In this document: positions 33,061 to 45,610 of the stretch, in pieces | Layout: each line of letters begins with the position of its first letter | Position numbering within the stretch: the stretch's first letter is position 1 | Source: Hetaerina americana | Taxonomy: Eukaryota > Arthropoda > Insecta > Odonata > Calopterygidae | Direction: 5' to 3' | Assembly (NCBI GenBank): GCA_022747635.1 | Contig: JAKTNV010000001.1 | Coordinates: 44,866,946-44,930,945 of the forward strand | Length of the DNA stretch: 64,000 bases | Program-made: the position numbers and the translations under genes | The notes under the pieces: model-generated | The model's database searches: none | Seen by the model: only the letters and a program-made list of their open reading frames with translations | Told to the model about the DNA's origin: nothing

Positions 33061-36000
33061 AAAATCCAGGTAATATACTTGTAATTACAACGTGGATATC
33101 ATGTATTCCTGATTGATATTTTGTAATAGGCTTCATACTAAAATAAAATTTGTGTTTTCGTTTAGATGTTCGTTATAAAATAGATTTTAAAATAATTTCT
33201 GTACCTTTATTTGATATCGGCGTTCCATACAGTTTTTGATACGTTTCGCTTTTCGGCAAATTTTTTCACATTTTCATCATAAAATATCTAATATGATTAT
33301 TAGAGCTGGTTTATGGATACACTTGGTAAGCATAAATATGAACAGATTTTATTCAACTCAAAATCAAAAGGAATATTTATTTGGGATACATGAGGGAGAT
33401 AATTGTAAAAGAAATGATTCAACTTTATTTTTATGATGAAATATGTGCTGGTATTTTTATTATATCTGAACAGTCAAATATTCTTAATCGTGGAATAGAC
33501 ATAATCTATTACCCTTCCTTCGATAAGAAAGCTCCTCGCCCTCCATTTCTGGAGTCACGGGATAGAATCGGAGTCTCTGTCTCTCTGTTCCCCTTCCAGA
33601 ATAGTGGAGTTCCCTTATATTCAATTGCCGCACTTGTTACGTCTCCGATTTCCGTTGCATTTGGTTTCCATGAGACTCATCAACAATCTGAGACTTCTAG
33701 CCTTGTGGATGGAACAAGAAAATCGCGTTAATTCAGGTGTATGGTCGCTGGTTAAACTGTGTCATAATCGAAGGTAAAATGTTCATTTAGAAATAGCAAA
33801 GCAAGAATACTATTATCTCCCATTAATGCCACTATCTAGTAACCTTTAATTTGAGATGGATACGAAGCTGAAGGAAAGCAATAAGCTGCACAAAACATAG
33901 TGGAAAATTGGGTGAAAAAATGAGGATATGTCGTGCAAGGTCGTGAGAGTAGTGCCGTGGAGTGGGATGAGTGTGGGATGGTTTTCTTCCTGCAAGGTTT
34001 TTCCTGTAAAATTCATTTATCAATTTTAGCAGAGGTAATATTTCAACTTGATAAAGGAGGCATTTTTTCAAAACTTTTGTCGGTGCTCAACTTTTCGATA
34101 TTTTTCGTAGTATACTTAATGACGTTGTTTGACAAGGGTGGTTTCCAATGTTGCTTAAAAACTGAAGGATTTTCTGCATTAAAAGCAACGAGGGATAATA
34201 ATCTTCTTTAGCCGTGAATGTTTCGCAGATGTGTCTCTATCCTCTTCGTCGCTGATTAGAAGCTCTTTGAAGGTGGGTAAATGCTGCCCGTTGATTATCA
34301 TGCGAGCCAATTTGTACACTTGAGTAAGAACTAACACCAAATACGTTACTGGTAATTGACTTTGAACATTCACAACAGCTCTTGTGATCTTGGAAATCAA
34401 ATAACCAAGAATACACTTATAACTTAGAAAATTTCTAGATATATTTAACCAGACAAAACCGTAGAAACTGATATAATTACAAGTTCAATTAACGAGTAAA
34501 CATACATTAATGTGAGGATCTTTTCATTATCTTGTGTGAAAGTTGCTTGCGATGCTCGTTAGAAGCAACCTAAATTCCGTTACACATCCGAGTAGTTAAA
34601 TTAGTATCACTTATGATTTCCAACAAAAAATATTTTTTCAAGAAAATCTGTCGACTCTTCTTTTCACCAAGAAGAGCACAAAAATACATTATTATGTTAT
34701 CATTCGTACCTTGGTTAAATGTTGCGGAAATCCAAGATTTTGCAGTAATATTTGTCATTTCGTCGCATTGGGTGGGGAATGAAGAAGTACACAAGCTAAG
34801 CTGGGTGGTGATTGCTTTGAATACGGCAGTGGGGGATAGAAGGGAGAGATAACATCGTGTGTATTCTATAGAAGACCATGTTAGGGTAGCAGAGTTTCAT
34901 ACGAGTCGTAATGACGGAGTAGACGCCCGAATATGAGGATTTGGAAATTGAAGACGAACGGGAGGCAGCATCTAAATCAAAGGAATACATCTGGTGTGAG
35001 AAATAGAGTGGTCATTCAAGCAAACGGGTAGGGATACTGCAGTGAATGGAATACATTTAAAGACATATAGGCGATGGTTAGGGTTGTTGCACGGTTAAAG
35101 TGACGAATTAAAGAAGAGCGAGGAAGAGAGAGAGAGAAAAGACGCATAGGTCTTTAAGTTGTGGGAATGAAACGTCTAGGCATCAGGTGAACTCTGTGAG
35201 AATCAAATATTTTAGGGTGTTCCACCTGGAGTAACAGGAGGAATGGGCCCATGAAATTTGGCTTATAAAAGAGTAACATCAGCCTTTGCAAGCAGTTTAT
35301 GGTATGTTTACGGTGTAGCGCTGACCGAGAAAAGGATAAATACATAACGTCGCTAGAGAGTAAATGAAGTGCGGCAACAATTCACCATGATTGATGGCCT
35401 GGTTTTTTTTCAAAGGGTCAAAAATTGTCTATTTAGGAAGTAATTATAAAACTTTTCCGAAGGAAAAGGCATAGGTAAATAAAACCATATAATATGAAAA
35501 TATTGCGCAATGTAAAATTATAACTAGATTAGTGGAAGTATAGCTTTTTTGATGCACTCAGGCATAATCTAAATTAGTGATAATGTTAGCTCATTTTTGT
35601 GATGATAATAATCCATCATTAATGAGGATATAATTGTTAACAATAAAAGTATTAGGAAACCTGTTGGTTTTCCGTCGGAAAGAATGATGAGTCAGCTTTA
35701 ATCAGGATGAATTTGACGAAGACCTTCAAAAATGTGAAATTTTCACTGTAGTTAGATGTAAAATCTTACTGTATTAATTGAATGGATAGCATTAATATCT
35801 TAATCAATACAAATGATAAATTAATTGACAAATATAATTTTCAGGCGCAGTCGATTTAGGGTTGTTCAAAACATTTTGTGCCTGATTTCCGTAATATGTC
35901 TAAATAGTACTTATTTACTAATGACGAGTAAAATAAAAAACCGTTCAAGGTAGATCTTTTGATTCATCTAGTCCAGTGGCAAAAGAACTACCGGGTCGTC

Positions 36001-37500
36001 ATCTGGAGGCAGCAGGTTTATTTCGGTTAAATAAAGTTAATTAAATTTAATTAAAGGTGAAAAAAACATAATCTCTCGATTAACTAATCTCTAATTATTG
36101 GAAAGAGTCTAATTTTCGGTCCTTAAAAAATGTACATTAATCAGTATTTTCAATTTGCTGCAATTTAATAAGGATAGAACATATTACCACAAAAACTACA
36201 TATTGTTTTCTCTGTTCGATTTCAGTTTAGAAAAAAATGTGGAACATTTCTAACACAAATATGTATCTGTTAATTAATACAAAATCAGTATATAGCGGAA
36301 TATACTTTGTGGTTTCAGAACAGAAGTTTTCACTCTTTAATTGATGCATCACGAATGCACCCGCATATATTTTGGCTTGTTATCGATAGTTTTTCTGAAG
36401 AATATTGGGAAGAAATGGATAACACTCTGAACATTTCTATTGAGTAGGATAGTTTTCAAGCACATTTATTATTGCAACATTAATGATATTCCTCGTTCAG
36501 TCCCTTGAGCACAACCTCTAAGGATTATTAATCTCGCATATAATTTCCTCTTTTTTCCTCTTAATAATCTATCATTTAAGCATTCATGAAATTTCTTTCA
36601 AAGAAAAAATTCCAAAATCCGTTAATTTGTTTTAAAAGGAAGAAATTTACTGTTCTTACTTGATATTTTACGAAAATGTTCAATTTCAATCCGTAAACGA
36701 ATAAAATTACTACTTATTCAAAAAAGAAAATACCACTTGGTACCAGATTCTTTCTGTAAAATATGGGTAAACTATATTACTTTTAAACTCCTTATTTCAA
36801 ACCTGCCAATAGAGATAGTTCAATTATACAGAGTAAAATATTTACGCTTTACTGGAAAATGAAAGGAGCTAGTCAGCTGGAAGGAATATATGAAAATCCT
36901 TTACACGATAATAGATACTATATGAAAATTATTTACGAAAGCAGAGGAGATAAAGGTCAAAGGAAAAGAATCCATAACAAATAATACGGTTAATATAATA
37001 GGCCAATTAGTTTGAAAGTTAGGGTAAAATCGGTGAGGATAACATACAAGTAACACCTGTAAGTAGTAAATGTGTACTTGATCGCGAGGTAAGAGAGAAT
37101 TAGAGGAAATTAAAAGGATTAAGGTTTTTGATATAGATTAGATCCGTGTGGCTTTAGGAAAGCGTAGAATGGTACGCTTTTCCTGGGTCATTCGTAGTGC
37201 GTATGGAGGAATTTGGCATGGAGACTCTTACATCGGTAGGTATTGACCCCCATTTCAAAAGGGGGGAGGGTAGAGAACCGTAAAAAGATTTATGATTTCC
37301 GATGTAGATGAGATTAAACTTAGTAACATAAAAAATGATGGAAAAGAGCGCAAGTATTTGCGTAAAGTAAGTTGAGTTTTTTTTATAAAGGATACTTTGC
37401 CTGATTTCATAATGGTAATTAAGTCACTGATATAAAGAATTGTAGAATACAATCAGAACCTCTTTGTAGGTTTAGTGAAGTACGGGTAGGCGTTTGAAAA

Positions 37501-37503
<3 letters not shown>
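33061..37503. other. AT-rich DNA without recognisable gene
   Basis: Only short unsupported frames. 34850-35130 is mildly purine-rich on +. I saw no transposon ends or RNA genes. Confidence 0.5.

Positions 37504-37560
<57 letters not shown>
37504..37560. repeat. (TA)n microsatellite
   Basis: Pure TA dinucleotides for about 57 bases. Confidence 0.95.
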
Positions 37561-37563
<3 letters not shown>

Positions 37564-38000
37564 AGAGAAGTTTTGAGGGATTAAGTAAAGCAATTTTTGG
37601 ATTGGACTACCGATTTCCTAACTAAGATTTCCCTTAATAAAAGTTAAAATAAAATTAGATAAGCAAGTCATAACACTTATAGGTAAGCAAAAATGATAAC
37701 ATAAGAAAATAAAAAAAATCATATATGTTCTACCATGAAAAAAATCCTGGAATACCTCCCGATAATATTAAGACTAAAATATTTGGTATATTCCGTCAGT
37801 ATATGGTAATCAGAAAAATGTATCTACGCTCTTAAGCAGGAAAATGGGTTGAGGCGGTGGGGTAAGAGAGAAAAGTTGATGACGTAACGTTCGGCCGATT
37901 CCCTTGAGTCGCTCTGGGGACGAAAGTTGTCCGCAGGAGTGAAGTAGAAGGGGGGGTAGGTAAGGGCGATCAGAGGACCTCTCAAGGGCATTGGCCATTG
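37561..38000. other. AT-rich spacer grading into purine-rich DNA
   Basis: No gene seen. 37830-37980 is G/A-rich on +. Confidence 0.4.
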
Positions 38001-38009
38001 TGGCTGGCT

Positions 38010-38440
38010 CCTATAAGCCCCATTCTCTGAAGAGAGGGAGAGATTCTCTCTCCTCCACTCGTCTTATGGACCCAGCCTCGTACCCAGCTCTCTCTCCCCT
38101 TCTCGCTCACTCTTGCGCACTCGCTTTCCTGCTTCTCTCTCTCTTCGTTTTCCTTCTAAAGGAGGAAGTCGAGGGCTTTCTCGAAAGACGTGAAAACTGG
38201 AGGAAAGGGGTTGAAGAAGGTTAGGTTGAATGTTAACAGCGGGCCTGTGTGTGTATGTGCGAGAAGTTTGGTCTGGCTACTGGAGGAATGGCTTGGAGGG
38301 GGGGAAAGAAGAAATGGGGTTATGGGCACCGGAACATAGAGGGGGCGGCTCCATGGCTATAGAAGAGGATTTGGTGGGTGTAAGGGGGAAAAGGGCAGCT
38401 GGAGGGAGTGTGTAATGGGGAAAATGGTTTCGGGGGCGAC
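38010..38440 (+). repeat. Pyrimidine block followed by purine block
   Basis: 38040-38155 is C/T-rich (ctctctcttcgttttccttc) and 38160-38440 is G/A-rich (gggggggaaagaagaaatgg). Overlapping frames are compositional. Confidence 0.5.
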
Positions 38441-39018
38441 GGGCGGGCGATGGCTTGCACGCAAATCGATAACTTCAATAGTGATTGACTCCATTGCCAT
38501 CTAGAGGGTCGGATGACATGTTTTTGAAGGGGCTTCGAAAGTAGGAGGAACCATACCGTGAGGAAGAGGCCCGATGGGAGATATGGCGGCGTGTTTGGCT
38601 GAGCCTGAATGTGCCTGACCTCTTGCATTCACCGTGCTCTTTATTTCGCCCGCCGTGATGTTATACATAGGTGACTGCCCGCAGCCAATGGATGAAATTT
38701 TCCGCAATTAATAGCAGGATTTTGTCCGAGCTTTTATCCATATTTTATGTGTGTTTGTGCGTATTTATATTTTTATACACTCACGAATTCAAAATTTTAA
38801 GGCAAAGGCAAACGGGTATAGGTATGAGAAATAGAAATAGATGCCATTAATATAAAGGACGGGCACAAGTAGGGAAGGTGGAAAGGCACGGATTTCAAGC
38901 AGAAAAAGTTTTTTTTTGATTTGGACTTGAGCCACTGACATTCGACTTGCCGGGGCAATGGTTTATTAATGAAGCTTTTGAGAAAACGTAGTTACCACTT
39001 AAATTTGCGGAAATAATA
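38441..39018. other. Mixed-composition spacer
   Basis: No gene seen. Minus-strand frames at 38320-38707 are unrecognised. Confidence 0.4.
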
Positions 39019-39159
39019 TATATCCCACTATATATGTATATATATTTAAATATATATATATGTATATATAATAAATATATATATATGTATATATATTTAA
39101 ATATATATATATATGTATATATATTTAAATATATATATATATATGTATATATACTGTGT

Positions 39160-39216
<57 letters not shown>
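39019..39216. repeat. Compound TA minisatellite
   Basis: A higher-order array in which (TA)n is interrupted at intervals by tgta and tttaaa, giving repeated words of the form tatatgtatatatatttaaa. It ends in a long pure (TA)n and a short (CA)n at 39221. Confidence 0.9.
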
Positions 39217-39217
<1 letters not shown>

Positions 39218-39973
39218 AGACACACACACAAGCATAATATTGTGCTAATATTTTTTGCGTATTGTGTGACACACACAAAATACATATCTACATAAAAGTG
39301 GATTCTGGGTCACCGTAGAATTTTAATTGACGCGCGCGATTGATAAGGGATATAGAAAAGGTGTGTTATCTATTTCGATCACGCTGTTTTCCACCTTTTA
39401 GAGAATATCTAATTTCTTTGGGGATGATTTTGAGCCATACTGTGCAAATATTTCGCGTTGGTAGCCATCTGATCACATTTTCTATATTCAGATAGGCGGG
39501 CAGATTTTTTGTTATTCGCAGTTGAACATTGGACGGAATTTTCCCGGGCGTGGTGTCGACTATGGGAAATTGTTATATTGTATTTGTTCTTAACGGTGAA
39601 ATACGTTTTGCTCAATGATACTGTTATTTTTAATATTACGATTTTAAACGATATCTCAGGTTCTATTACAATACCCCTGAATATTTTGTCTCTAAATCTT
39701 ATTAATAATCCATACTGTTTATCAATTTCGAATGAAAGAAGTATTGCATTGAAATATGTTATAATTTTAAGTCACATAACGCATAAATAGATGGCAATAA
39801 TTTTTTCAATTACTTTTTTATTATTTGCTAGGCACATTTTCTTCTTCATAGTTAAATTATCTCCTTCTTTGGGGTAAAATTCCTATTTGAGTTTAGTAGA
39901 ACTACGAGATACGTAAACTGTTCTACCTGCTCTATTTTTGCCCTCCTATTTTAATGTTTAGCTCAACCTTTTT
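39217..39973. other. AT-rich spacer
   Basis: No gene seen. A 93-codon + frame at 39509-39790 has no motif. Confidence 0.4.
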
Positions 39974-40640
39974 CTATGTAGAAAATCGCATATCCTTTGT
40001 TTTATTAATATTGATTCTCATCCCATACCTGTCGCTCTGAATTTCCAATTCACTCAGCAATGCTTGCAACCCCTTGGCTGACTGACAAACTAAAGCTTGG
40101 TCATCAGCAAACCTAACTGACTTTGCGAATTCCCCACCAACTTTCATTCCTGCCTCCAGTTCTTCCCATACTTCTTTAATCATATCCTCTGGATACAAGT
40201 TGAAAAGCAACGGTGATAATGGGCAACCCTGCCTTACACCTCTTCCTAACACTGCCCGTCCGGACTCCCCATCATCTCGAACCTGAGCAGTCTTTTCCCA
40301 TTTTCTGCAATATATTCCTTAGTTTTTCCCAATTAGCTCCATCAAACGCCTTTTCGAAATTTAAGAAACAGGCAAATACGCCCTGATTGTGTTCCATATT
40401 CGTCTAGATTAGTGATCTCATTACTGCAATGGCATCGGGCGTGGCTCTCCCCTTCTTAAACCCAAACTGATCATCCCCTAAGTAATCATTTGCCTAGCTC
40501 TCAATCCTTTTTGTTGATGATCCTGATAACCAATTTAGCTGCATGAAAAATCTAACTTGTTGTTCTGTAGTTTTCATATGATTTAACCTGCTTCTTTTTT
40601 GGAATGGGAGCTACCAATGTCTTCCGGCCAGATTCCATCG
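39974..40640 (-). pseudogene. Non-LTR retrotransposon reverse transcriptase fragment
   Basis: The enzyme would copy element RNA into DNA at a nicked target. Going down the minus strand I read LGDDQFGFKKGRATPDAIAV, then FEKAFDGANWEKL-like text (motif A, carrying the first catalytic Asp), then GESGRAVLGRGVRQGCPLSP (motif B), LLFNLYPEDMIKEVWEELEA, and VRFADDQALVC (motif C, FADD in place of YADD), ending at a stop at 39974. The last 92 codons are intact. Upstream frames are shifted several times. There is no endonuclease domain and no 3' tail within the fragment. The clade cannot be assigned by eye. Confidence 0.9.
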
Positions 40641-41271
40641 TCATAGATCCTGCGAATCAGTCCAAAATTTTCACATGATTATACTCAAATGATGATTCTC
40701 TTTTGATATTGAAGGGTGTTTGCAAGTGCCTCCCAATAAAAATAAAATAAGTGTGGAATCTGGAAAGTAATTCTTTTAATGATGGTAATCCATTTTTCCT
40801 TTATGTCATGCCCGATTATATTGACTGAATCGTTCATTTCTATTTTGACCACTCAGCTATGTTATTTGGTTTGTCGTTTTCATGTTTCTCATTGACTTAT
40901 ATTAAGAGTCCATATTCATTATCTCATTTGTGACCATATTTGTTCTCTTTCTGGGGCGTTTTAAATGTAAGAATGGATGTGTTGTGTTAAAAGAAAAGCA
41001 GACAGTTCAGTCATCGCCTTGGCAGTTGAATAATGAGTTGTTCTTAAAAATGTTTAAATAAAGCAGATATCCGCCGTCTTCTCGATGTGGCTGGAAGGAA
41101 ATTGTTTACTTGAAATTATGGCTTTAAGCATTTTTTATAATATTCTAATACAGAAGTGATTTTTCCAACCTTTTTTGATCATTGTACAATTTAGGACATA
41201 TCTTGATTTTACTCTTGACACTCTTAAAGAGTTACCACCGAAACTTTTTAAATGGTATTGATAACTCTATA
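40641..41271. other. AT-rich spacer
   Basis: No gene seen between the LINE fragment and the mariner deletion derivative. Confidence 0.4.
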
Positions 41272-41433
41272 TACGAGGGTCATCCGGAAAGTAGTACCCG
41301 TTCGTGCCGCATGAAGTGCTGACGACGCGAGTAGCCGCTGGACGAGGTCAGATAGCTTCAGTGGCTTGTCTGCCTTCTCTGAGCCAAGTGCGTGACGCTA
41401 GCATTGCCTGTGTTGTTTCTGTGATTGTTTACA

Positions 41434-41832
41434 ATGTTTAAAAAAATTGAGAACGCCGCCAGTTGTGAAGTGAGGGCAGTGATTAAATTCCTCAATGCAA
41501 GAAACGTTCGCCCATGTGATATTCATCGCCAATTAAAGGAGGTGTATGGAGACAATGTAATGGACGAGTCGTCTGTTCGGCGGTGGTGTCGCAACTTCAA
41601 CATGGGGAGGGGGAACACACACGACGATGAGCGTTCGGAGAGACCGTCTGTCATTACAGACCAACTGGTGAGCTCAGTTGACGAATTCGTGAGGAACGAT
41701 CGGCGCGTCACAATTGATGACATCTGTGAGCATTTTCCCAATGTTTCTCGGACAATTGTTCATGAAATTGTTAAACACCATCTGCATTATGCAAAAATTT
41801 GTGCAAGATGGGTCCCTCGCGTATCTCAATGA
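41434..41832 (+). CDS. Truncated mariner transposase: DNA-binding half only, intact ORF
   Basis: 132 residues from the ATG at 41434; a longer reading from TTG at 41425 is unlikely in a eukaryote. The first helix-turn-helix is in MFKKIENAASCEVRAVIKFL through CDIHRQLKEVYGDNVMDE, followed by SSVRRWCRNF. The linker is DDERSERPSVITDQLVSSVD. The second helix-turn-helix is RRVTIDDICEHFPNVSRTIV, ending HYAKICARWVPRVSQ and a stop. A full-length relative has about 340 residues and three catalytic Asp residues, none of which is present. The product could bind the terminal repeats without cutting and might act as a repressor of related elements; that is inference. It may equally be an unexpressed relic. 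Confidence 0.8.
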   Translation: MFKKIENAASCEVRAVIKFLNARNVRPCDIHRQLKEVYGDNVMDESSVRRWCRNFNMGRGNTHDDERSERPSVITDQLVSSVDEFVRNDRRVTIDDICEHFPNVSRTIVHEIVKHHLHYAKICARWVPRVSQ

Positions 41833-41926
41833 GCTGGCGGCGAAGGACTATGCAGCAGGAATACAGAAACTTGTCACACGTTATGACAAATGCCTTAATT
41901 TGCTTGGAGATTATGTTGAGAAGTAG
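41812..41926 (+). pseudogene. Mariner transposase C-terminus, out of frame
   Basis: The text SLAYLNELAAKDYAAGIQKL then VTRYDKCLNLLGDYVEK and a stop is the standard mariner C-terminus. It is in a different frame from the DNA-binding ORF, so the internal deletion (junction near 41815) shifted the frame. Confidence 0.9.
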
Positions 41927-42027
41927 TTTAAAGTATCCTCTTTCAAATAAAATTTTTTATGTTTGTTAATATTTACTTTTGTGTCTTTATTTCACGAACG
42001 GGTACTACTTTCCGGATGACCCTCGTA

Positions 42028-44299
42028 TCTGTGACAAGAAGCAACGAAAAAGTTGAGAACTGTAGTTGTTGGCGGTCGTTTAGTACTTCGAATCGTCCCG
42101 TGTATACGGAATGGTCTCTCGTGATTGGGAATCACAATTACCTCAATAAAACCAAATTCGAATGGTGATCGATCTCCTTTTGTGCAGGTTGCATTCTTAA
42201 ACTGCAAATCGATCTGTGGCGTGCCACCGTTTCGGAAATTCGAAGTTTAGTCTAATATATCCCTCTTGCTCTTTTTGTAAACTGTGCCTTATCCTCCGAA
42301 GTCTTTGTATTGATTATCGGTTTCCTCCTCTGATTTGACGGCTGACAGGAATCGATGAAGAATTTCGATTTTCATCCCTAAAATAGAAAATGTAATCCAT
42401 TCCCTTGAGGCACATCTGTGGTCTCACGATTTTCCCATGAAATCCTTTCAGACAAACCCTCAGAAAACCTGGATAATAAGGATAAATACGATAGGTTATT
42501 GCATATTTATATATTTACATGTACATTTTACACTCTTCATCACACATTTCTGTCTCTTTCATATCTTATCGCCGTGTGAATAAATGCAAAATATTCCCAC
42601 AAGGGAGATCCACTTCTTATTTTCCTTTATTGCCCGAAAAGTAGTGTAGGGAGTGTCGGTCGGTAAGAATGATGATGTATATCATCATTCTTACCAACTA
42701 CTCAAATGTAGAATTAGTATTTTCGTAGAATGTATACCCTGGAATTATTTACATTAAAAATACAAAAGTTATCTAGAATTTTATCATCCAAAATTTCACG
42801 TTTGAGTTGAGCTAGGTTCAGTAAAAATACCTACGCCGATAACTTCCTGCTCAGATTAATAATCATTCAACTTAATACCGGAAACATTTTTCCGGACGGT
42901 CGTTTCCCTAGAAAATATGCACCAAAGTGATAAAAGTATGGGAAAATTAGCCTAGAATGGAAAGCCCATTCAATATAAAGTGACAGTGTACAATGGTCTG
43001 TAATAAGAGGTGCCTCATCAGATTTCTATTAGTGATCTTATTATACCTTAATGGCTGCATGTATCTCGAAATGTCGTTCACTCCTACTTGATTCGTGTCT
43101 CATGGTGGTTGTATGCGAGAAAGCAATCTTAAAATTGAAAATGGTCGTTAGGGAAAGAAAAATTCATTGGACCGTTTCCATAGATAAATATTTAACCGAA
43201 TATGTACATGCCGCTATAGATTTTTACCTCACTTTTCCTTGCTCGCTTGTGTGTCCCATCGGCATGTTCATCAGCTGGCAGCTGAAATCAATCGGTGGAT
43301 GGAGCAAATGAGAAGGCGGTTTAGGTATTTATATGATTGAGAATATATTCATATCTAGGCCTTTCCCATCCTTGGATCCGAATTGGATGAGTCCTTCTCC
43401 TTATAGGGAGAAGGGATTCAAGAGAGTTCGGAGCAGTGAAGGAAAGGCCACTACTAGCCGTCAAAACTTCATTTAGTGAAATATAGAAAGATAGATGATG
43501 AAGTCCTTCGTTTTAATTATCATATATAATGGACTTCCATATTTTTTTACATATATAGCGAATCGTGTAAAGAGAAATAATTTGCAAACTGAGGCTTGAA
43601 TCAAGAAATTTTCAGTTGAAAAACGGGTACTCTAACTCAGGTCGATCTTTCAAAAGGGCATTGAGGGATGTGTGCTGTTAAATTAGAAGGAAAAGGCAAG
43701 TGAAATTAATTACTATATTGAAAATTTATTGGTTCGATGCATTGAGCCGGAGAAATTGGATTAAAGTAATAATAGAGTATAAAATAGAAAAGTCAGATAG
43801 ATTTAGTAGGATGCTCTCTCATGCTGTTAACAGTTTTGAGTAATTATTGCTAATAAGCATTCATTCTCATTACCTATTCTTCCAGAAATCACGTCCCTAA
43901 ATCTGAACATTGGATTCATGTTTGACAATATCCGTGCCTGAAATTTTGAGCACAAGCTTTAGTTGTGAGTTGGGAAAGGTATACGTACCATAGTTAATAC
44001 TGAACTTTTTCGTCCTGCAGAATACAACATAAAAGTAAAAATAATAATGGGTGAAATAACTATTTCTGTTCCCAGTCATAATCTAGGTAAAGATTTAGTG
44101 TCTTATAAGAAGTAGGTATCGGTGAGTGACAAACGCTAAAACCTGATGCAATTTCATTAGAATACCTATATTTGTTTGCAACGTTAGTCAAAACATAGTT
44201 TAATTCAGTAAAATAATGTGGCCAATAAATGCTTTCCACTCATTAGTGCAGTGGTACTAGTAGTGGTAGTACTATCCTGGGGAGAAAATTTTGTAAAAA
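42028..44299. other. AT-rich DNA with one sharp hairpin
   Basis: No gene supported. The only clear structure is the hairpin listed at 42662-42695. Confidence 0.5.
42662..42695. repeat. Perfect 15-bp hairpin with a 4-base loop
   Basis: ggtaagaatgatgat (42662-42676), loop gtat, and the exact reverse complement (42681-42695). No T-run follows, and the context is not that of a bacterial terminator. Confidence 0.85.
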
Positions 44300-44880
44300 G
44301 AATTAGATAAAGTCCATAGAAAATCCGCAAGATTCGATAAAATTTGTTATAATAAGAACACAAGTGTGACAGGTTTCTCGGGGGATTTAGGCTGGGAGCC
44401 ACTTGAGATACGAAGAGAACAAGGGAGGCTTAGACTTTTAGAAAGGTTCAAAACAAAAGACTTAAACGATGACACTAAAGGAATAATAATGGCCTCACAC
44501 TACTTAATAGATCAGACCAAAAAGATAAAATAAGGGAGATATATACCAGTAAAGATAGATACAAATGCTGATTCTTTCCCCGAACAATCAGGAATCATAA
44601 TACTCGCAGTAAGAAACCGGAGTGATTTTAGAAACATTAAAAACATTGAAGTTACAAGTCGGAAGACAATTATACATTACAAATATATGAGGATATTTAT
44701 GGGTGCATGTGTATATTAGTTGGTAGTTAGAATGTTTCCATGTGTTTGGGTTTACATGTATAAGGGTGTTTTAAAGGAATGCCTACAATGTTTTGTTTGA
44801 GGATAGTATAAATTTGTGGCTTTACCCCCCACCACACGCCCTTACGGCGGCTGGCGGGGTATTAAGTAGATGTAGGTGTA
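44300..44880 (+). mobile_element. Non-LTR retrotransposon 3' end (copy 1 of a family)
   Basis: An open stretch of 77 codons (44300-44533) reads ELDKVHRKSARF then SVTGFSGDLGWEPLEIRREQ and GRLRLLERFKTKDLND. This is the C-terminal region after the reverse transcriptase in CR1/jockey-like elements. After a frameshift come YKC, a stop, and FFPRTIRN. The 3' region ends with the family tail (cacgcccttacggcggctgg, 44834-44853). The same tail occurs at 58.87 and 59.83 kb. The element is 5' truncated. Confidence 0.8.
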
Positions 44881-45079
44881 GTGCTTCCACAGCTGCTCCC
44901 TGAACTTGCATTTTCCATATGGAATTCATATAGCATAGCAATTGTACCCTACTTGCAACGATTCGAATAAGTCACTTTCTCGAAAACCGAAGTGGATAGA
45001 TACATTTAATCATTAGTGGACAAGGGGTGAGGTTATTAAAGAGGCTCTTCCCCTGCTCCACGATGATGATATTTACACT
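44881..45079. other. Spacer
   Basis: Nothing recognised. Confidence 0.4.
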
Positions 45080-45610
45080 GGTTCAGGAGGTAGAAAATAG
45101 ATGGTGTCGAAGGAGTGGCTGGTGGGAAGGTTGACAAAACGTTGGAGGTCGGTAGGGAGCCGTTGTGTTCATGGACTGTGTGCTCACGTGTTCGTGGATG
45201 TGTGCCTGACGAAAAAGAAAGAGGGCGCGAAGAGCGTGAAGAGAGAAAGAGATGGAATGGGGGTGGGGCAGGGGTTTCGGAGATGGGCGACAAAGGCAGG
45301 GCGAAGGAGAGAGGAGGAGATGGGACATGTCTGAGGAGGGAAGTGAAGTGGCAGATTTCACGAGTGGAAGAGTCTTTAAGGGGTGACGTTGCGTGGGATT
45401 TCGAGAAGGCGGGGGGACGTGCCCGAGGGAAGGACTCAAGTGCCCGGAGGGGGGAGTCTCTGGTTTGTAAGGGGACGGGGTGAGGTGGAGTGGGAGGGGA
45501 GGGAGGATAAAGTAGAGCAAGAGGAGGAGCTGTTGGGGGCCGATGAGAAGGGGGATGAGCGTCGCAAAGGGGTGAATTTGAAGGGTGGAGTGAACGGTGA
45601 AATGATGTGG
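45080..45610 (+). repeat. Polypurine domain
   Basis: G/A-rich on + (gggaggggagggaggataaag). Frames up to 197 codons on the minus strand are Ser/Pro/His-rich and compositional. Confidence 0.7.

Larger units (their letters stand above)
41272..42027 (+). mobile_element. Deletion-derivative mariner, copy 1, intact termini
   Basis: 756 bp including flanking TA dinucleotides. The 33-bp terminal inverted repeats (starting cgagggtcatccggaaagta) are perfect. Between them lies a frame for the transposase DNA-binding half, then 39 codons of the transposase C-terminus in another frame. The catalytic core is deleted. The ends look functional, so the element could be moved by a related full-length transposase. 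Copy 2 lies in inverted orientation 4.6 kb away. Confidence 0.95.
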
